From Rhyacophila brunnea (Eukaryota > Arthropoda > Insecta > Trichoptera > Rhyacophilidae), in the NCBI GenBank assembly GCA_022495005.1, contig JAGYXB010001072.1, forward strand, positions 1,240,001 through 1,304,000: a stretch of 64,000 bases of DNA, given 5' to 3'. Shown here one piece after another: positions 59,565 to 64,000 of this stretch. Every line of letters begins with the position of its first letter. Positions within the stretch are counted from its first letter, which is position 1. The position numbers and the translations under genes were made by a program. The notes under the pieces were generated by a model. It saw nothing but the letters and a program-made list of their open reading frames with translations. It was not told where the DNA came from and ran no database searches.

Positions 59565-62504
59565 AGCAAACATTCAATGAACGAGGATTACGATATTTGA
59601 CACATGTTTTTCATTCACAATATTGTGAAAAGGTAAAAGAGGATCGAATATATTAGTATGCCATTTTCACTTATATATTAAATTTTAGCGGGTACTTCCT
59701 AATATATAATATACACAATCAACATCACAGAAGCTTTAGACCTAAATGTCCAAAGGGTATTTTTTTAAGAGGCAGATCATTGTATTTTACACCGGCAGTT
59801 CATTTGGGTTCACAAAAAGGCGGTGGATTTCATATTTTACGTCGATCATCGACACGCGAGCGAGGAAAGACTTGGCGCTGCTGAGACGAGGGGCGTGTCT
59901 GCGAACGCATCGTCCACTTAGCACTTGTTAAGATTTTGCCGCTGATGGATTTTACCATTAACTAAATAAATTATGGCAAATGCAATACCGGTTATTGTGG
60001 ATCACTGCACTTAATCAAAGATATTTAAATAAATATTTTAAGATATACTTATTATTATTTATTTAAAAAAATGTAAATGTAAAAGTCTATACGCCGTAAA
60101 TAAATCGATGAGCAGAAATTGGGTATACCTACTGTCCCTGTGTTTCGACGTATGTGACACTGTCCTAATATATATATATATATAATTGTTTTCATTATCA
60201 GTATGTACATAGCTCTAGAATACTACAAAATATAAATAGCGCTAAAATTAAAATCCCACGGACGTCTATAAAAAGGTTACGTTGTATTGAAATGTTGATA
60301 TGTGGTATATATTACGCTAAATTTTATTCGTGTGTGTCTGTGCGTGAGAAATGTCAAAGAAGGAGAGCATGTATTTTCCACCTATATGTCACCCTAATTA
60401 GGATCAAATAACCAGTATAACAAAAATTAGATGGTGGTAGAGTTTGTATAGTCACCATCTCAAAATTTTTAAAATGGATCTTTATTTTTTGGTGTATAAG
60501 TTACCTACTAGTAATAATAATATGTAAGTACTTAGTAGATATTATATAAGTATAGTAAAATATTAATTTCATTATAAAAATACGTTTTATAGGTACTTAT
60601 TTAAAAATAAACGATATTTACATAATTGCTTCCGAAAATATAAACAAAACAATTTGAAATAAATCATAGGTATATAATTATTTATCTCAAAGCTACATAT
60701 TTTGGCTTATGCTTCTATTAGTACTGAGCCAACGATTTATTTTACCGTTTATCAGAGATTGACGCATTTGTTTTGGATTCGAGTTGCTATGACTTCATTG
60801 CCTACTAAATACTGTTATTAAATAATAAAGAATTCAAATTCAATAGAATAACAACCCCGGTCGATAGTATTAGTTTAAAAAAATAAGAATGTATAAGAAT
60901 CCGCATAATTGAATAACGACCAGAACCTATTCTATTCTATATATTGCTAACTAAAACAGTTCAGTAGTTGACATCGACCTCAAAATGGACAAAATAGGTT
61001 CTGATTGTTATTAAATTATGTGGATTATTAGATATTATATTTTTTATAAGGGTACCGAAAACGCAAATGATTTAATAATGTTTGAATAGGTACCTCAGGT
61101 GACGCGGATTATTACATTTAATTCGCATTAGTCATAGGTAAGCCGATAGCTCAATAATTGCCCTCATAGTCCAGTATGTAAGGTACTGGCTTCTCAGACT
61201 AAGACTCAGACTTAAGGTCACTATATATATATGCTATTTTTCCAAAACCTGGGTGATTATGTGATTGTTTCAATTCTACTACTACACTGTTATCATTGGG
61301 TCTCGTGGCCTGTTGTACTGTTAAAAATAATATATATATACTGATAATATATGAGTTGCTAGAGTCATAAATCATGTTTTGCAATTTTGTCATTATTTAG
61401 TTAAATATACTAAGTGATTCTAAATAAAGAAAAAATGTTGACTATCAAAAGCCACTTTAAACCATGTGAAAATCGTTGATAAAGTTAATTGTTGGTATCA
61501 TAACTTACATTTTTCAATGAATAATGTGAGTTCTGTCATCAAGGCCTATCTGGGGAGCTCTATTTCTCATAGTGTGCTGTGTGTCTGCAGCCTTAGGAGT
61601 ATTATATATATTTAAAGAACATGTAAATAGACTCACTCACTCATTAATATTCAAGGGAGTTCAATACTTGTCTTTTAATTACAAAAAAAGTGCTCTGGTG
61701 TTTTTTTGCGATTATCTCAAAACCCGATTTTTGGAATATGTGAGTTATCTCGTCTTATAATGTCATTGTCTCTAGGCAACTCATATATACTTTTATTTTC
61801 GCTGATGTCTTTCCAATTAAATACTTGCTTTTTTATGTGCTTCCCTATTTTTTGCAATTACTTTTGTAGTATTTTATTCCCTTAATATAACTCATAGACA
61901 TATTGGGTAGCAGACAATCATATTATTGACAAAAGCATTTATATGCAACCGCGTATTATATACACATTTTAGTTTTCCCATAGTTAAATGTGAATGAGAA
62001 TATTATAAAACTAAGGCTAATGATACAGAACACATTACACAATTTGGTTTAATGTGTGTGGAGCGTAAGGGCCTACTGATGAAGTGAAATAATAAATAAG
62101 AACGGTTTTATCATTATATTGACTGGCAATAATAAATATTATGACCTTTTGTTGGTTAGACGTAAACACGCGTTTTACAACACACAATTAAGATTACCCA
62201 CCTTAACGACTTTACATAGGAGTGAATAACTTACAAAGAGATAGCAAATCCACGACTAATATACCTAACCTACAAGATGTACGAAAAACAATTTATTTAC
62301 TGACTTATTTATTGTTGATTCTAAAGAAGTCTCATTTGAGATCAAATGACTTAATCTTGAATATTATATGGAATGACTGTAAAAAGATGCATTTGCGAAG
62401 GGTGTCTGTTAAAAGTAGGTAGGCGGTGGTAGATCCTAAGACAGCCATATGTACAGTACTTACTTGAATTTGAATTGTTTTTCAGTATTTTACAGTCAGT
62501 CTTA
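59565..62504. other. Long AT-rich stretch
   Basis: No gene recognised. Contains an (AT)8 tract at about 60169-60184, the hairpin at 60898-61026 and a tRNA-like A-box word (GATAGCTCAATAATTG, about 61145) without a B box. Frames at 59746-59931, 61199-61393, 61572-61760 and 62222-62422 have no domain. Confidence 0.5.
60898..61026. mobile_element. Palindromic MITE-like hairpin
   Basis: The left arm AATCCGCATAATTGAATAAC then GACCAGAACCTATT pairs with the right arm AATAGGTTCTGATTGTTATT then AAATTATGTGGATT, about 30 of 34 positions. The spacer is about 60 bp. No coding capacity; the target duplication is not clear. Confidence 0.75.
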
Positions 62505-63194
62505 GAGCCCCATGCAGAATCCAAGATTTCGATCTTAAGGATAAGTTGCCGAAAAGCATGACTTAACTATAGACTATACTGAGTATATAGTTAACGAATC
62601 CTTAACCATAGACTACTTTTGTTATGAACACGCCCCCTTCCGTATTACCATTTACCACTGACAGCTGCTGTCAAAATAAATTCGCGTGTCTATAAAACAG
62701 TCCATACACTCAAATTCATTTAACAATTTATCTCAATATGGATATTGATAGTGTTAATTCGTTTGGCATGTACTTGCAGAATATTATTTTACTTTTTATA
62801 CGCCAGCCCACAGAAATACAAGATGCCAGATAGAAATGACGCTTGACGCTAGTGTTACCATGTTAAAAAAAATATTTTACGGTGCCTGTGGAATCGCGTA
62901 TAAAGACTGATAACGGAAACACAAAAGTATTATAATTAAATATTAATATGTATTTAAAGTTATTGCATTTATAAAGTGCAGTTGTTATATTTTTGTAATC
63001 GTTTAACAGTTATAAAATAATTTACCTAAACTATAGGATAGAGAATTTTTAAATATGGTATTATAGAAAAAACGAACGAAGCTTTAAGACGAGGTGAACC
63101 ATAGACAACATGATCTTAACTAAGGACAATGTTCCTGCATAGCGTTTTCTGCTAAGGAAATTTTAGTTATGACAAATGTTTCTGCATTCCGCTC
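62505..63194 (+). mobile_element. Harbinger-like element, degenerate
   Basis: The left end is GAGCCCCATGCAGAATCC and the right end read inward is GAGCGGAATGCAGAAACA, 12 of the first 16 identical. TTA stands on both sides (62502-62504, 63195-63197), the 3-bp target typical of PIF/Harbinger. A 31-codon frame (62738-62833) begins MDIDSVNSFGMYL and stops early; I suspect a transposon-encoded N-terminus but cannot confirm it. The rest is AT-rich and non-coding. Confidence 0.45.
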
Positions 63195-63197
63195 TTA

Positions 63198-64000
63198 AGC
63201 ACCGAGGTGAGTGGTTGCAAATAATCAGTCCCGTGCGGCTCCGTTCGGGACGAAATATGAGCAATTAAATATTCATTCTGTCGCAATACAGCACTGTGGA
63301 AGTTGGCCGTGCATAATCCACGGCTGTACAGACACGGCGGATGGAGGAGGGTGTATTGTACAAAAAGAAATATATTTTACCTTTTTATACCTAATAGATA
63401 TTTCATTAAAAAAAGACATTCTAGAAAATTGTGTTATCACGACAGTCGGGCGTTTAGACCGCCAGACTACTTCGGCCGGGCGCGCCGAAATAAATATATA
63501 TATTTTACTAAAATTACATCGTTGTACGGACCTGGGTGCCCATTAGGTTTCAATACCTATAAGCTTAGGTGATAGTATGCTACTGATGTTGACATTGTGT
63601 GTGTTTTTTACAGTACGTAGGTATGTGCTGTTTGGATGAAATGTACCAAATTAGTTGAATCCTTTGTCAGATTGTGTTGGTGACGTTAGTATAATAGCCG
63701 CATACGTATAAGTGCCAATAGCTACATGTTCGTCTAGGTAAGCAAGTCGGTAGTTAATTTATAATGATAATATTTGACGATATTCAACATGCTTTGTTTA
63801 TCTTGCGTTTTATGCCCTGATCATTAAGCCATAAATCAAATCAGGCTTTAAAATCTTGGCCTATGGCGTCCGGGTTCCGCATTTGTATTTTATTAATCTG
63901 TTGTGTGGATGAGATTTTACGCTGTTTTAGTAATTATACAAAGCTTTCAGTCACCCTGTATTGTAATCGGTTTAGTTTGTGCGTTATCGTAACTCGAAGT
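63198..64000. other. Unassigned end of window
   Basis: Begins with a GC-richer patch (63220-63350) holding two small stems: GTCCCG/CGGGAC at about 63226-63252 and GCCGTG/CACGGC at about 63307-63325. A second patch is at 63445-63495. Two overlapping plus frames (63211-63572) have no recognisable domain. The rest is AT-rich. Confidence 0.4.

Overview
This is a eukaryotic nuclear window, almost certainly from a lepidopteran (moth or butterfly). The evidence is the strongly AT-rich background, the recurring word GTAGGTACCTAC and its fragments, tRNA-derived SINEs, RTE- and CR1/Jockey-like LINE fragments, and many small hAT elements flanked by the same GTACCTAC-type words. There is no operon structure and no bacterial, phage or organellar gene. 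Most of the 64 kb is intron or intergenic DNA built from decayed, nested transposable elements. Nearly all open frames of 60-150 codons are chance frames or lie inside repeats.

The only host coding sequence I can name is one exon on the minus strand, 20652-20821. It encodes a piece of the catalytic subunit of tRNA (adenine-58-N1) methyltransferase (TRMT61A) and has a good splice acceptor and donor. I could not recognise its neighbouring exons in the window, so it is either one exon of a gene with very long introns or an orphan fragment. An open frame just downstream (20381-20548) is in the right phase to be spliced to it but does not look like the family's usual C-terminus.

Layout: 1-0.55 kb, CR1-like LINE 3' end. 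2.66-2.96 kb, palindromic MITE (second copy at 45.1-45.4 kb). 5.56-6.68 kb, hAT element with a nested RTE LINE scrap. 12.6-13.7 kb, SINE, foldback element with arms made of short tandem repeats, then a second SINE. 16.8-17.55 kb, two LINE ends in opposite orientation. 20.4-20.8 kb, the TRMT61A exon. 22.6-23.1 kb, hAT. 23.86-26.36 kb, Helitron-like element containing a 1.2-kb RTE LINE. 27.98-28.59 kb, hAT retaining the end of its transposase. 29.7-31.5 kb, LINE fragments, including one with a 5' inversion of the twin-priming type. 33.5-35.7 kb, SINEs and a LINE scrap. 41.6-42.5 kb, a cluster of small DNA-transposon ends. 47.4-47.9 and 51.5-51.9 kb, hAT elements. 62.5-63.2 kb, Harbinger-like element. 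The rest is AT-rich unique sequence with short hairpins and microsatellites.

Six elements have 8-bp direct repeats exactly at hAT-like termini (41705, 22607, 27979 and 51532 perfect; 47435 and 5561 with one mismatch), so hAT activity has been the main shaper of this locus. I see no coherent new multi-gene system. The most informative features are structural: the foldback element, the twin-primed LINE, the palindromic scar at one hAT end, the two-copy palindromic MITE and the isolated methyltransferase exon. All family calls come from reading motifs by eye; no search was run.
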